Source of the DNA: an uncultured Alteromonadaceae bacterium
GTDB taxonomy: Bacteria > Pseudomonadota > Gammaproteobacteria > Enterobacterales > Alteromonadaceae
Direction: 5' to 3'
Length of the DNA: 64,000 bases
Assembly: GCA_947494925.1 (NCBI GenBank)
Contig: CANLWS010000003.1
Location: forward strand, 248,001 to 312,000
Shown here: positions 28,162-36,653 of the stretch, piece by piece
Layout: every line of letters starts with the position of its first letter
How positions within the stretch are numbered: position 1 is the stretch's first letter
Notes under the pieces: generated by a model
The model's database searches: none
What the model was told of the DNA's origin: nothing
What the model saw: the letters and a program-made list of their open reading frames with translations, nothing else
Made by a program: the position numbers and the translations under genes

Positions 28162-29028
28162 ATGAGCTTATCCGAACTGTCCCATTCCCAACGCGAACGT
28201 CTGGCATTTATCGACTTTAGCTTACAGTACTTTGGGCATGTCGCCCGTACGGATCTGATTCAGCGGTTTAAGACGGGTCTGGCGGCAAGCACCCGCGATT
28301 TTAGCTCTTACAAAGAGCTTGCTCCGGCCAATCTGCATCTCGTCCATCAGACTAAAAGTTACCATCGCACAGCGGGATTTAAGCCGGTTTTCAACCATGA
28401 CCCCGAAGTGATCCTGACGTCCTTAAGCCGTGGTTTTGGTAACGGGATTTCCAGCGGTATTCAGCCTTCCGAGCAATGTTTCGATGCGGTAAGGTTAATT
28501 CACCCAAAACCCGATGTAATCGCAGCACTGATGCGGGCAATCCACAATAAACAGCCTATTAAGTGTGGTTATGTGTCTGTGACTTCCGGTGAATCTGAAC
28601 GCGTGCTGGTGCCCCATGCAATTGTCAATAACGGTCATCGTTGGCACGTTCGGGCATTCGACCGCAAGCATAAGCAATTCCGGGATTTTGTATGTACCCG
28701 ATTTACCTGGGTAGACTTGCTGGATCAGGACATCAATACCATAGAAGGGCGCGGTTATGATTCTCAATGGGATCAGAAAATTGAACTGGTATTGATACCT
28801 CACCCTAGTATCGAGAAGTCTCTCGCCATTCAAATGGATTACGCGATGGAAGATGGGAAATTAAAATTGCAGATACGAGCTGCGCTAGCCGCATATTTAT
28901 TGAGACAATGGCAGGTGGATTGCAGCGAAGGTTATAAATTTACCGGTCAAGGATGCCAGTTAGCCTTGCAGAACCGGGAGGTGTTAGAGGGAGTGGAAAA
29001 TACCTCTCTGGCACCGGGGTATGCTTAA
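28162..29028 (+). CDS. BrxR/CapW-like WYL-domain transcriptional regulator
   Basis: A 288-residue regulator with an N-terminal winged helix (SQRERLAFIDFSLQYFGHVARTDLIQRFKTGLAASTRDFSSY, about 8-55), followed by the segment LAPANLHLVHQTKSYHRTAGFKP typical of the BrxR/CapW family. A WYL domain lies at about 125-200 (IKCGYVSVTSGESERVLVPHAIVNNGHRWHVRAFD) and a WCX-like C-terminus follows. BrxR and CapW repress phage-defence operons (BREX, CBASS) and bind ligands through WYL. AGGA lies nine bases before the ATG. No recognised defence operon is adjacent, so it appears to be an orphan. Confidence 0.86.
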   Translation: MSLSELSHSQRERLAFIDFSLQYFGHVARTDLIQRFKTGLAASTRDFSSYKELAPANLHLVHQTKSYHRTAGFKPVFNHDPEVILTSLSRGFGNGISSGIQPSEQCFDAVRLIHPKPDVIAALMRAIHNKQPIKCGYVSVTSGESERVLVPHAIVNNGHRWHVRAFDRKHKQFRDFVCTRFTWVDLLDQDINTIEGRGYDSQWDQKIELVLIPHPSIEKSLAIQMDYAMEDGKLKLQIRAALAAYLLRQWQVDCSEGYKFTGQGCQLALQNREVLEGVENTSLAPGYA

Positions 29029-29072
29029 GCAACTATTCTCAGGTGCGAATGTGAATCGAAGGTTCATTATAT

Positions 29073-29867
29073 TTAGTTGTTTTGCTGAAGAGTTTCACCA
29101 TATTTGGCAAGAAACGTATGGTAATTCGCAATTGAGGTTTGTATTTCAGCTTCACTTTCGATAATTGCAGTATTAAGAATTTCTAATTCAGTTTTGTTTA
29201 ATAATTGAGTTCTAAGCATGAAATATATTGGACTGTTATGAACTATCAATGATGTCGGCTGAACATAGGGTGCTAGACCTTTTTTGGCAATAATATATTT
29301 GCCGGTCAGGCTGTCTTCAATTGCATAATCCGTCCTTTTTTTCTTAACGAGACGAAAACGTTCGATAGCCAAATTAGTTTCTACTACGCATTCCGCACAT
29401 GTATTTCTAAACCTGTCGAATAAAACTCCATAGGTACTTCCACGATTCACAGCAACCGTTTTCTTAGGTTTTAGCTGGGGTAAAGCCTTGTTATCTATGT
29501 GGGAAAATAACTGCATTCTTTCTTGTCGATAGGGGACACTGAAGTCGGCAAAATCATCTCGTAAGTCCGTGTGGCTGGCCGCAAAAATAAGGTCGACTTT
29601 CTTCTTCTTTAGCTCTAAAAGTGATCGGCTTGAGGAGGGAAATGAAATATATTTCCAACATAACCCAGCTTTTGCCAGCACAAGTTCAACAATATCGATA
29701 TCCAAACCTTTAAATGTCCTCCCTTCCCTATATGAGTAGGGAGGCCAATTTTCAGCTGCACTGACACTAATCGTTTTTTTGCAGGCGCCTAGTGCAGGTG
29801 ACAGCATTAGAGATACCACTAAAGAAAATAGTAATACGGTTTTTAGAGTGTTAATCCGTTTATCCAA
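29073..29867 (-). CDS. Periplasmic solute-binding protein (SBP_bac_3 family)
   Basis: A 264-residue exported protein of the family-3 solute-binding type, as used with amino-acid ABC transporters. The signal peptide is TLKTVLLFSLVVSLMLSPALGA. Typical segments are AENWPPYSYREGRTFKGLDIDIVELVL near the N-terminus and KVDLIFAASHTDLRDDFADFSVPYRQERM. The start is a TTG; the next ATG would cut the leader. No permease or ATPase genes are nearby, so it may be an orphan receptor, as is common in marine gammaproteobacteria. It converges with the WYL gene. Confidence 0.83.
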   Translation of the reverse strand: MDKRINTLKTVLLFSLVVSLMLSPALGACKKTISVSAAENWPPYSYREGRTFKGLDIDIVELVLAKAGLCWKYISFPSSSRSLLELKKKKVDLIFAASHTDLRDDFADFSVPYRQERMQLFSHIDNKALPQLKPKKTVAVNRGSTYGVLFDRFRNTCAECVVETNLAIERFRLVKKKRTDYAIEDSLTGKYIIAKKGLAPYVQPTSLIVHNSPIYFMLRTQLLNKTELEILNTAIIESEAEIQTSIANYHTFLAKYGETLQQNN

Positions 29868-30085
29868 AATAAAATCCGTAACAAAGATGTCTTTTATAGT
29901 AGGACCTTTTAATTAACTACATTATGAAGTGAGAGATTCTAAACAATGTGATTAAGCACAAGTGACTAAATTAAGCATAGTCCCATAATGCTTTCTAATA
30001 GAAATGAATGCGATTATTTTCGATGCTAAGAAGAACTATATTTAAATTTCATAATCAAGATAGAAACCAAACGCGAGCAATGCGA

Positions 30086-30104
30086 ACCCAATTACATATT
30101 GGGT
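30086..30104. repeat. Perfect 7-bp hairpin downstream of the CPBP gene
   Basis: ACCCAAT and ATTGGGT flank a TACAT loop, about 50 bases past the CPBP stop codon on the minus strand. No T-run follows, so it is only a possible weak terminator. The rest of 29868-30152 holds nothing that I can name. Confidence 0.35.
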
Positions 30105-30152
30105 AGCCGTTTGTCACTCTGAGAACCTAAACTCACTTGCTTTACTTACGGG

Positions 30153-30884
30153 TTAGCATGCTGGAATTACATGCAACACCACATCCAGACTAAAATGTGC
30201 TGCGATTGCAGACAGCAATCCATATCGCCAGAAACACCAGCCATAGAGTGAGCCTACGGCTACATTTCCCAGAATAGTGGCATAAATAGCAAGTGTTGAA
30301 CCGGCATCGTAAGACAGCAATTGTGGCAGGTGTGCCAGACCAAACCCAAAGGCCACCAGTAGTATTACAATGACTGCAATTTGGGGTGGGGGTTGCTCTT
30401 TCTTACTCAGCTTGGTGCAAACATAGAGTAAAAGTGTCATTAGTCCAAAGCGAAACCAGACTTCTTCTCCTACCGCTGCCCCAAGTGAAACTAACAGCCC
30501 ACCAATCGGTCCGCGGAATCCATATTCCGGAAGTTCACTTGGTAAGTAAGGTAGTAGCAACCAGCGTAATCCTAACAATGCTGCGCCCAACAATAGCCCG
30601 CTTGCTATTGCAAACAGGGTTCCTTCACCCGCCCGAGTACCTTGATTGATGATACCCAGGTTGAGTTTTCTGCCCAAAGTAAACCCGACCCACAACGAAG
30701 GTAGTGTTAGTAATGACAGGAAAAGAAGGCTTGGTATCAAAATTTCAGAAAAACTATGTCCTTGGTTGGAGGACAAATACAGCAGGTTGGCCAATTGCGC
30801 TACCAAGGTCAGTATATACAGACTTGCTGCATATAATATCCAACTGGATCCGGCTGAGTATTCGGATTTAAGCGTTTTTCCCAA
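30153..30884 (-). CDS. CPBP-family intramembrane glutamic endopeptidase
   Basis: A 243-residue integral membrane protein with about eight hydrophobic segments. The CPBP (CAAX protease/bacteriocin-processing) motifs are present: AAVGEEVWFRFG (EExxxR), a His in FGFGLAHLPQLL and the late His in AIAAHFSLDVVLHV. Relatives cleave prenylated proteins or process or give immunity to bacteriocins; a specific role cannot be given. The start is a TTG with GGAA about ten bases upstream; no ATG is available. No bacteriocin-like gene is adjacent. Confidence 0.85.
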   Translation of the reverse strand: MGKTLKSEYSAGSSWILYAASLYILTLVAQLANLLYLSSNQGHSFSEILIPSLLFLSLLTLPSLWVGFTLGRKLNLGIINQGTRAGEGTLFAIASGLLLGAALLGLRWLLLPYLPSELPEYGFRGPIGGLLVSLGAAVGEEVWFRFGLMTLLLYVCTKLSKKEQPPPQIAVIVILLVAFGFGLAHLPQLLSYDAGSTLAIYATILGNVAVGSLYGWCFWRYGLLSAIAAHFSLDVVLHVIPAC

Positions 30885-31019
30885 AATAACAATTCCGTGT
30901 GTATTTGATATAGAAGCTTACAAATAGAGCTTGGCCGAAGCGACATTCTATCAGCACAAAATTGTTAGTAAGTTTGTTTTTCTCGCTGCCATGTTAATTG
31001 GCGGTCTATGTCAGATGAC

Positions 31020-31562
31020 TTATTTACACCTGATGCAGGTTTTAAATCTTCTGGATAAATGTGCAGCTGTGTCGTCTAGCTTGCAGGCCAGCAAAATCAA
31101 CCCGTTGTAGTCGGTGATCCGTTGTAGCAAATAAGACACTTCCTGATTTGCGTACTTGTCATGAGCATCTTTTACCTTGCTACGTTTTCCAAATAGCGCA
31201 TCCGCTTCGTCAAAGAAAAGAATCCAGTGTTTGGTTTCAGCATCGGCAAATAAACGTGACAGAACCCTGTCGCAGTCATCTCGCTTCGACAGCGCTTCGC
31301 ACTGAATGTGACAAATAGTCTTGTCTAACTGTTTGCCCAGATAGTTGGTCAGGTAAAATATCGTTTTGGAATTGCTGCCATGGAATATCAATTGGCAGGC
31401 ACGTTTCTTTGCAGTATTTGCTGCGCAATCCTTCAGAAGCTGAATATCTTCTTCTGTTAAATTTGGATCCCATCGCTGTGGAGTTGGTTTATCCAGCAAG
31501 GTACATTCTTTAAAAACAGCGTTTGTGTGTTCATCGAAGAAGGTTCGGGTAAGCACTGTCAT
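31020..31562 (-). CDS. AAA-type ATPase-like protein, short and with degenerate P-loop
   Basis: A 180-residue protein that is one AAA module without C-terminal lid. The Walker B segment HWILFFDEADALFGKRSKVKDAHDKYANQEVSYLLQ and the arginine-finger-like SRRF are well preserved. In contrast, the Walker A region reads LIFHGSNSKTIFYL, lacking the GxxGxGK glycines, and the sensor-1 asparagine position reads LLACKLDD. It probably cannot bind ATP in the normal way. AGGAT precedes the ATG, and the frame is intact, so it looks like a maintained pseudoenzyme or a decaying copy. Partner unknown. Confidence 0.7.
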   Translation of the reverse strand: MTVLTRTFFDEHTNAVFKECTLLDKPTPQRWDPNLTEEDIQLLKDCAANTAKKRACQLIFHGSNSKTIFYLTNYLGKQLDKTICHIQCEALSKRDDCDRVLSRLFADAETKHWILFFDEADALFGKRSKVKDAHDKYANQEVSYLLQRITDYNGLILLACKLDDTAAHLSRRFKTCIRCK

Positions 31563-31643
31563 CTTTTATCCTGAATTTCTACTATGTAAGTAAAAGTGTT
31601 GTCGAAACAACACCAGATAGCCAGATTTTTTACTTCAACGAAC

Positions 31644-31817
31644 TCATTGCTTTTGTTCTGCTTGCTCTATTTTGTCCCAAATTTCCTGTGCTTCAGCCGT
31701 CAACATCGAGTAGGTGCGTATGTCACCTTTACGTTGTGCGTGAAGAGCCTGTGTGAGCTTTTGATCGTAGGTTTTACGTAGTTTTTTGGTAGGGTTTGAT
31801 TTGAATAGTCCAAACAT
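31644..31817 (-). CDS. Small DUF6435/Lacal_2735-family protein
   Basis: A 57-residue gene that is easily missed because of its size. The product begins MFGLFKSNPTKKLRKTYDQK and continues LTQALHAQRKGDIRTYSMLT, ending in an acidic-glutamine helix. This matches the Lacal_2735/DUF6435 small helical proteins widespread in marine bacteria (MF-F-F-x-PxKKL start, HAQRxGDIRxYxxLTxEAE). No signal peptide. Function unknown. It lies 81 bases upstream of the AAA-like gene on the same strand and is divergent from a lipoprotein gene. Confidence 0.82.
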   Translation of the reverse strand: MFGLFKSNPTKKLRKTYDQKLTQALHAQRKGDIRTYSMLTAEAQEIWDKIEQAEQKQ

Positions 31818-31857
31818 AAGGGATTCCGAAAATTGTTGTCACTATCTTTACTGATTT

Positions 31858-31912
31858 CCGGCATATTTTGATCACTACACATGGTATCTTTATGTCTGAT
31901 CAAATTTGCCGG
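31858..31912. repeat. Long imperfect inverted repeat between divergent small genes
   Basis: CCGGCATATTTTGATCA (31858-31874) and TGATCAAATTTGCCGG (31897-31912) pair over about 16 bases with one bulge and one mismatch, separated by 22 bases. It lies between the DUF6435 gene and the lipoprotein ATG (31926). It could be an operator pair or, in the lipoprotein mRNA, a 5'-leader stem. Confidence 0.55.
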
Positions 31913-31925
31913 TACTTAGTGAAGA

Positions 31926-32249
31926 ATGCATAACAGACATTGGATAAAAACTGGATTTTACTGCGCAGCATTAGTGGGCCTGATCCATTTAACCGGATGT
32001 GCATCCACGGAAAAACCTGAAAAACCCTCTCAAATTCCAATCGATGATCGCTATGGAGAGTTTAAACGACAGGCACAGGCTAGGCTGCAAAAAGGCTCGT
32101 TACGAACTGATGTCGGCGCTTCCCAATGTGAAAGGGCCAAAGCTGACTTAATCAAAGCACAGCAGAAAGGTAATCAAGCTCAGGTCAGTGCCAATACGAC
32201 CCTTATCCAGTTGACCTGTAAAAAGCCCGACCCTGAATCAGACAACTAA
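31926..32249 (+). CDS. Small hypothetical lipoprotein
   Basis: A 107-residue lipoprotein. The signal peptide ends in the lipobox LTGC (LVGLIHLTGCAST), so Cys26 or so is lipidated; Ala/Ser at the next positions suggests outer-membrane sorting. The mature part is short, charged and helical, with two further cysteines (SQCERAK and LTCKKPD) that could form a disulfide. Function unknown. GTGAAG precedes the ATG. Its stop codon overlaps that of the convergent amidohydrolase gene by four bases. Confidence 0.8.
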   Translation: MHNRHWIKTGFYCAALVGLIHLTGCASTEKPEKPSQIPIDDRYGEFKRQAQARLQKGSLRTDVGASQCERAKADLIKAQQKGNQAQVSANTTLIQLTCKKPDPESDN

Positions 32250-33604
32250 AAAGGCCGTCCCATTTGAGTGAGTTCGGGCAGTGATGGTTTATCGGCATAC
32301 CACAATTTTCCATCTTTGATGACGAAATCCACGTACTTCAGCATATTGATATCAAATAAAGGATCCCCGTCTACCACTATGATATCTGCTGTTTTTCCGG
32401 CCTCAAGGGTACCTAGTGAAGCGCCTTTACCCAGAATTTCAGCATTAGTTTTGGTTGCTGCAGATATCGCTCTCAAAGGCGTCATCCCGCTATCTACAAG
32501 GGCAGACAATTCCCGCCAGATGGCTTCGGAATGAAAATTTAGCGGGCTTGCAGCGTCAGTGCCCACACCAATATAAGCATTGGCATCAATGAATTGTCGT
32601 GCATTGATGACGGCGTGACGAATTTCGTCCGGTGTATCATGGAAATATGCCAAACGATGAAACTGTTCAAAACTCTCCTGGAACTCTGTGAATAAATCAG
32701 CAGGTAAGTCTCGTTGCATTTGAGGTGTATTTAACCTGCCAGGATTGTTCAGTGTTGCCGGATAAATCCAGATACGATGGGATATTGTCTGTATGACAGG
32801 TATGCGTGCTTCCGCAATACGCCTGATAAGCTTTTCGGGATAAGGTGGCATTTTGGCGCTTCCCACATGCTGGAATACATCAACTCCTGCTTCTATTGCA
32901 TGCTCGATGGCTTTAACCTTGTACAAATGTGCATGGACTTTCACATTATGCTTGTGGGCTACTTTGACCACCGCTTTATAGTCGTCGAGGGTCAGACCAA
33001 GCCATAGCTTGATCACATCCACACCTTGGGAAATAAGATACTCTGCTTGTTTGGCTGCCTGTTTTGGGCTGTCGATGACCAGTTGGTATTCATCCGGGAC
33101 GCCTTCCAGCTTAATTCTTGTGATCCAGGGGCCGGATACAACCAATTTTGGGCCGGGAATTTTACCAGCATGTATATCTTCTTTAACTTGCAAGATGGAA
33201 AGCGGGCTGCCAAGGTCCACCGCTGTTGTGATACCGGCTCGCAGCATTTGCTTCGCTGCTATAGGCATGATTTCGGGTAAACGTTTAGTGCCGCCAATAA
33301 ATTTGTAGTAGCGGTCATAGTCGCCATGACCGAGCAAATCCAAATGCATGTGCAGGTCTATTAATCCAGGTAGAACGGATTTGCCACGAACGTCAATTCG
33401 TAAGGTATCTTCGGGTATTACAATTTTATGTCTTGGTCCCGCTGCTACAATCTTGTTTCCTTTCATCAGCACAACTGAATCATGAATAGGGGGCACCTCA
33501 TAACCATCAATCAGCATGCCGCCCACTAAAGCCAGATGTTCCTTGGCTGCTACTGATTGACTGAAAAGTAAAAAAATAAAGAAGGCCTGACGCAAACATC
33601 CCAT
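32246..33604 (-). CDS. Secreted metal-dependent amidohydrolase (imidazolonepropionase-like)
   Basis: A 452-residue exported amidohydrolase. The ATG at 33604, preceded by AGGTG, gives a signal peptide (CLRQAFFIFLLFSQSVAAKE). Metal-site motifs are HMHLDLLGHGD (HxH), a lysine in DVIKLWLG that is probably carboxylated, HAHLYK, FQHVG and the late GTDAASP aspartate. The domain layout follows the imidazolonepropionase/prolidase-like amidohydrolases (VRGKSVLPGLIDLHMH and GKTADIIVVDGDPL). The substrate is probably a dipeptide or cyclic amide, but this is not determined. Confidence 0.88.
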   Translation of the reverse strand: MGCLRQAFFIFLLFSQSVAAKEHLALVGGMLIDGYEVPPIHDSVVLMKGNKIVAAGPRHKIVIPEDTLRIDVRGKSVLPGLIDLHMHLDLLGHGDYDRYYKFIGGTKRLPEIMPIAAKQMLRAGITTAVDLGSPLSILQVKEDIHAGKIPGPKLVVSGPWITRIKLEGVPDEYQLVIDSPKQAAKQAEYLISQGVDVIKLWLGLTLDDYKAVVKVAHKHNVKVHAHLYKVKAIEHAIEAGVDVFQHVGSAKMPPYPEKLIRRIAEARIPVIQTISHRIWIYPATLNNPGRLNTPQMQRDLPADLFTEFQESFEQFHRLAYFHDTPDEIRHAVINARQFIDANAYIGVGTDAASPLNFHSEAIWRELSALVDSGMTPLRAISAATKTNAEILGKGASLGTLEAGKTADIIVVDGDPLFDINMLKYVDFVIKDGKLWYADKPSLPELTQMGRPF

Positions 33605-33825
33605 TGGTGCACCTAGTGTTGGATAGAAAGTTGTATCAAGCATTGGAAACTTTCAGGTAAAAGTAAAGTGGATGTTTATGAGTATCCGAAACGAATATAC
33701 AGAGAGGAAAATAATTAATTTTAATAAAATTGTTTAATTAGTATGCGATTTCTAATTTTGATCCGTAATATCGCCGGCATTGAGAAAAACCGAACGAATT
33801 TAACACTTAATCTGGAGTATCCAAC

Positions 33826-34197
33826 ATGAACAACATCGATATGATCAAAGAAAAAGCAGCAGTTGCTGAAGAAATGGCTCGTAAAGTATGGCTAGCTGGC
33901 CTTGGTGCTTACGGTAAAGGTTTCGAGCAAGCAAAAGCTCGCATGGAAACGTTAAACACTGAATCTAACTCTTTGTTCTCTGAACTTGTAGCTAAAGGCG
34001 AGAAGCTTGAAGCGGAAGGTAAAGGCAAGCTTGTAGAAGCAAAAGAAAAAGTTGTTGCTAAGACTGAAATCAATGCTCGCGTAGAAACGTTGCGTGGCAA
34101 GCTTGGTCTTAACAAAACTGACGCTGACCTTAAAATCGAAGAGCTAAGCGCAAAAATTGATGCATTGACTACTGTAGTTGCAAAACTAGCTAAATAA
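33826..34197 (+). CDS. Phasin-family (PHA granule-associated) protein
   Basis: A 123-residue phasin of the PhaI/PhaF-type N-terminal domain: KVWLAGLGAYGKGFEQAKA, then an amphipathic helix and Ala/Lys-rich repeats (KLEAEGKGKLVEAKEKVVAK). Phasins coat polyhydroxyalkanoate granules, but phasin-like proteins also act as chaperone-type stress proteins. Frequent repeated codons (GCT, AAA, CTT, GAA) suggest high expression. GGAG precedes the ATG and a strong terminator follows, so it is a single-gene transcript. No PHA synthase is in the window. Confidence 0.85.
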   Translation: MNNIDMIKEKAAVAEEMARKVWLAGLGAYGKGFEQAKARMETLNTESNSLFSELVAKGEKLEAEGKGKLVEAKEKVVAKTEINARVETLRGKLGLNKTDADLKIEELSAKIDALTTVVAKLAK

Positions 34198-34215
34198 GTC
34201 AAAGCAAGAAACATG

Positions 34216-34243
34216 AAAGGGTGCCCATCGGCACCCTTTTTTT
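34216..34243 (+). terminator. Strong terminator after the phasin gene
   Basis: The stem GGGTGCC/GGCACCC (loop CATC), flanked by AAA on the left, runs into seven T residues. It separates the phasin transcript from the convergent metE gene. Confidence 0.92.
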
Positions 34244-34259
34244 GTCTGCTGGGAATTGA

Positions 34260-36551
34260 TTAAGCCACCTCAGCTGAGTATTTCTCTCTGAGAGTTCTGG
34301 CCGCACTGACCATGTTTCCAAGTGCTGGTGTCACTTCACTCCAGCGTCGTGTCTTTAAACCACAATCTGGATTTATCCAGAGGCGATTCACAGGAATACG
34401 CTTCGACGCCGCCCCGATCAGTTTAATCATGTATTCCTCATCAGGTATATTTGGCGAGTGAATATCGTACACACCAGGGCCGATATCATTTGGATAAGCA
34501 AAGGTATCGAATGCATCCAGCAACGCCATATCTGATCGGGAAGTTTCAATGGTGATCACATCCGCATCCATTTTCGCAATGGCATTGAAAATGTCGTTAA
34601 ATTCGGAATAACACATGTGGGTATGGATTTGGGTGTTATCCCGAACGCCACTGGCACTCAGTTTAAAGGCTTGGATTGCCCAATCCAGGTATTCAGCCCA
34701 ATCCCTGTTTTTAAGCGGAAGACCTTCTCGCAGGGCGGCTTCATCTATCTGGATGATAGCGCTGCCACTCGCCTCCAGATCTAATACCTCCTGCCTGATG
34801 GCCAGCGCTATTTGCTGGCAGGTTTTTGCTCTTGGCTGATCATCCCTGACGAAAGACCAATTGAGAATGGTCACCGGGCCGGTCAACATACCTTTGACTG
34901 GTTTGGCAGTGAGAGATTGAGCATACCGGGTCCATTCGACAGTCATGGGGGCAGGGCGACTGACATCACCATAAATGATGGGAGGTTTAACGCATCGGGA
35001 GCCGTAACTTTGCACCCAGCCAAAACGAGTGGAACAGATCCCATCCAATAAGCCGCCAAAATATTCCACCATATCATTACGTTCTGCTTCGCCGTGCACC
35101 AACACGTCCAGTCCCAGCGTTTCCTGCTGCTCGATACAGAATTTGATTTCATCTCTGATGCGCGCCTGATACGATTGTTGTTCCATGTCTCCAGCGCGAA
35201 AGGCACGTCGGGCCTGTCTTATCTCCGCCGTTTGTGGAAAGGAGCCTATAGTCGTGGTGGGTAGCAGAGGCAAAGACAGCAAAGCCTGTTGCTGCCGGAT
35301 ACGGTCAGGATACTCACTGGTGCGTGAATACATCGAGGGTTGAATGTTTTTCACTGCTTGTTGAACTTGAGCATGATTCGTTCGGGCAGACAGTGCGCGT
35401 TTCTCAATGATACGCTTGTTTTCAGCTAGTTGCGCCGCTACTGACTCTGCACCCTCGTTTAGCGCCTTCCCAAGCACTCTTAGTTCTGCCAGTTTTTGTC
35501 TGGCAAATGCCAGCCAGGATTTTATTTCCGGATCCAAAAGATTCTCGGTATCCAGGTCCACTGGGCAATGGAGTAGGGAACAGGAAGGGGCAATCCACAG
35601 GTTCTGATCCTTACGCTTGGCCAAAGGTGCCAGAAAGCTTAATGCCTCGTTCAGATCTGTTTTCCATACGTTTCTACCATCTATGATGCCGACAGATAAA
35701 ACCTGGGATTTGCTCAGGGCATCAGCCAGTGGGTAAACATCCTGCCTGCCACGCACCGCATCAATGTGTATGCCATCCACGGGTAACTGGCAGACTAAAT
35801 CACGGTTTGCTGCTAAGTCACCAAAATAGGTAGTCAACAACAGTTTCACTCGTCTTTCGCGGAGGACCTGGTAAGCGTATTTGAAGGCGATTCGCCATTC
35901 TGCCGGCAGTTCAGTCACCAACGCAGGCTCATCTAGCTGGATCCATTCAACCCCTGTTCTGGCCAACAATTCAAAAAGCTCCAGATAACAGGGAAGCAAT
36001 TTATCTAACAGTGAAAGTGCCTCACCATCATCAAGATGTTTACCCAGATAAAGGTAGGTAAGTGGCCCCAGGATCACGGGTTTCACATCAAATCCCTGAC
36101 CACGCGCTTCTTTTACCTGAGCTAAGAGCGTGGCTGGATTCAACGAGAACTCTGTGTTTCGCGTGAACTCCGGCACAATATAGTGATAGTTGGTATCAAA
36201 CCATTTAGTCATTTCCCCCGCATTGATCGAACACCCACATCCATCTTCGGGAGAGCGCCCTCTTGCGATCCTGAAATATTGGGAAAGCACATTACTATCT
36301 TTGTTGGTCGCTCTTTGCGGAATATTGCCGAACAAAAAGCTGGTATCCAGTACGTGGTCATATAAGGAAAAATCACCTACCTGAACAAAATCAAGATACT
36401 GGTGTGCATCAAGATTTTCTTGCCGTCGTTGGTCAGCTACTCTATGTAATTGCGCTTCGGTTGTTTCGTTGTTCCAGTATGATTCCAGCGCAAATTTGAG
36501 CTCTCGATTTGTGCCGATGCGCGGAAATCCCAGGTTATGTAGTTTAGCCAT
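34260..36551 (-). CDS. metE: Cobalamin-independent methionine synthase
   Basis: A 763-residue MetE, which transfers a methyl group from methyltetrahydropteroyl-triglutamate to homocysteine. The N-terminal barrel begins [19 protein letters not shown]; the C-terminal catalytic barrel has [15 protein letters not shown], the [17 protein letters not shown] region and zinc ligands in [11 protein letters not shown] and [11 protein letters not shown]. Full length. It is divergent from metR across a 100-base region that holds a MetR box. No cobalamin riboswitch is visible. Confidence 0.97.
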   Translation of the reverse strand: MAKLHNLGFPRIGTNRELKFALESYWNNETTEAQLHRVADQRRQENLDAHQYLDFVQVGDFSLYDHVLDTSFLFGNIPQRATNKDSNVLSQYFRIARGRSPEDGCGCSINAGEMTKWFDTNYHYIVPEFTRNTEFSLNPATLLAQVKEARGQGFDVKPVILGPLTYLYLGKHLDDGEALSLLDKLLPCYLELFELLARTGVEWIQLDEPALVTELPAEWRIAFKYAYQVLRERRVKLLLTTYFGDLAANRDLVCQLPVDGIHIDAVRGRQDVYPLADALSKSQVLSVGIIDGRNVWKTDLNEALSFLAPLAKRKDQNLWIAPSCSLLHCPVDLDTENLLDPEIKSWLAFARQKLAELRVLGKALNEGAESVAAQLAENKRIIEKRALSARTNHAQVQQAVKNIQPSMYSRTSEYPDRIRQQQALLSLPLLPTTTIGSFPQTAEIRQARRAFRAGDMEQQSYQARIRDEIKFCIEQQETLGLDVLVHGEAERNDMVEYFGGLLDGICSTRFGWVQSYGSRCVKPPIIYGDVSRPAPMTVEWTRYAQSLTAKPVKGMLTGPVTILNWSFVRDDQPRAKTCQQIALAIRQEVLDLEASGSAIIQIDEAALREGLPLKNRDWAEYLDWAIQAFKLSASGVRDNTQIHTHMCYSEFNDIFNAIAKMDADVITIETSRSDMALLDAFDTFAYPNDIGPGVYDIHSPNIPDEEYMIKLIGAASKRIPVNRLWINPDCGLKTRRWSEVTPALGNMVSAARTLREKYSAEVA

Positions 36552-36617
36552 CTAAATGTCCAAATGAGTGAGTGTTTGAGCAGTTTAGGTGTCGGAAACG
36601 ATTAAATATAATGGTAT

Positions 36618-36645
36618 ATTTTCATTTATTGATGAAAATTATTCA
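36618..36645. promoter_or_regulatory. MetR box and larger dyad in the metE-metR intergenic region
   Basis: TGAA-N5-TTCA (36633-36645) matches the MetR consensus exactly. It overlaps a wider dyad, ATTTTCAT (36618) and ATGAAAAT (36632), with a 6-base spacer. The location between the divergent genes fits MetR activation of metE and repression of metR, as in enterobacteria. Confidence 0.75.
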
Positions 36646-36653
36646 TGGTATCT

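Noticed and set aside
30153-30884. Bacteriocin locus around the CPBP protease gene
   Set aside because: No small double-glycine leader peptide or ABC exporter gene is adjacent; a CPBP gene alone does not indicate bacteriocin production.
34260-36651. Cobalamin or SAM riboswitch before metE
   Set aside because: The metE-metR gap is only about 100 bases and is filled by the MetR box and start regions; no riboswitch-like structured leader fits.
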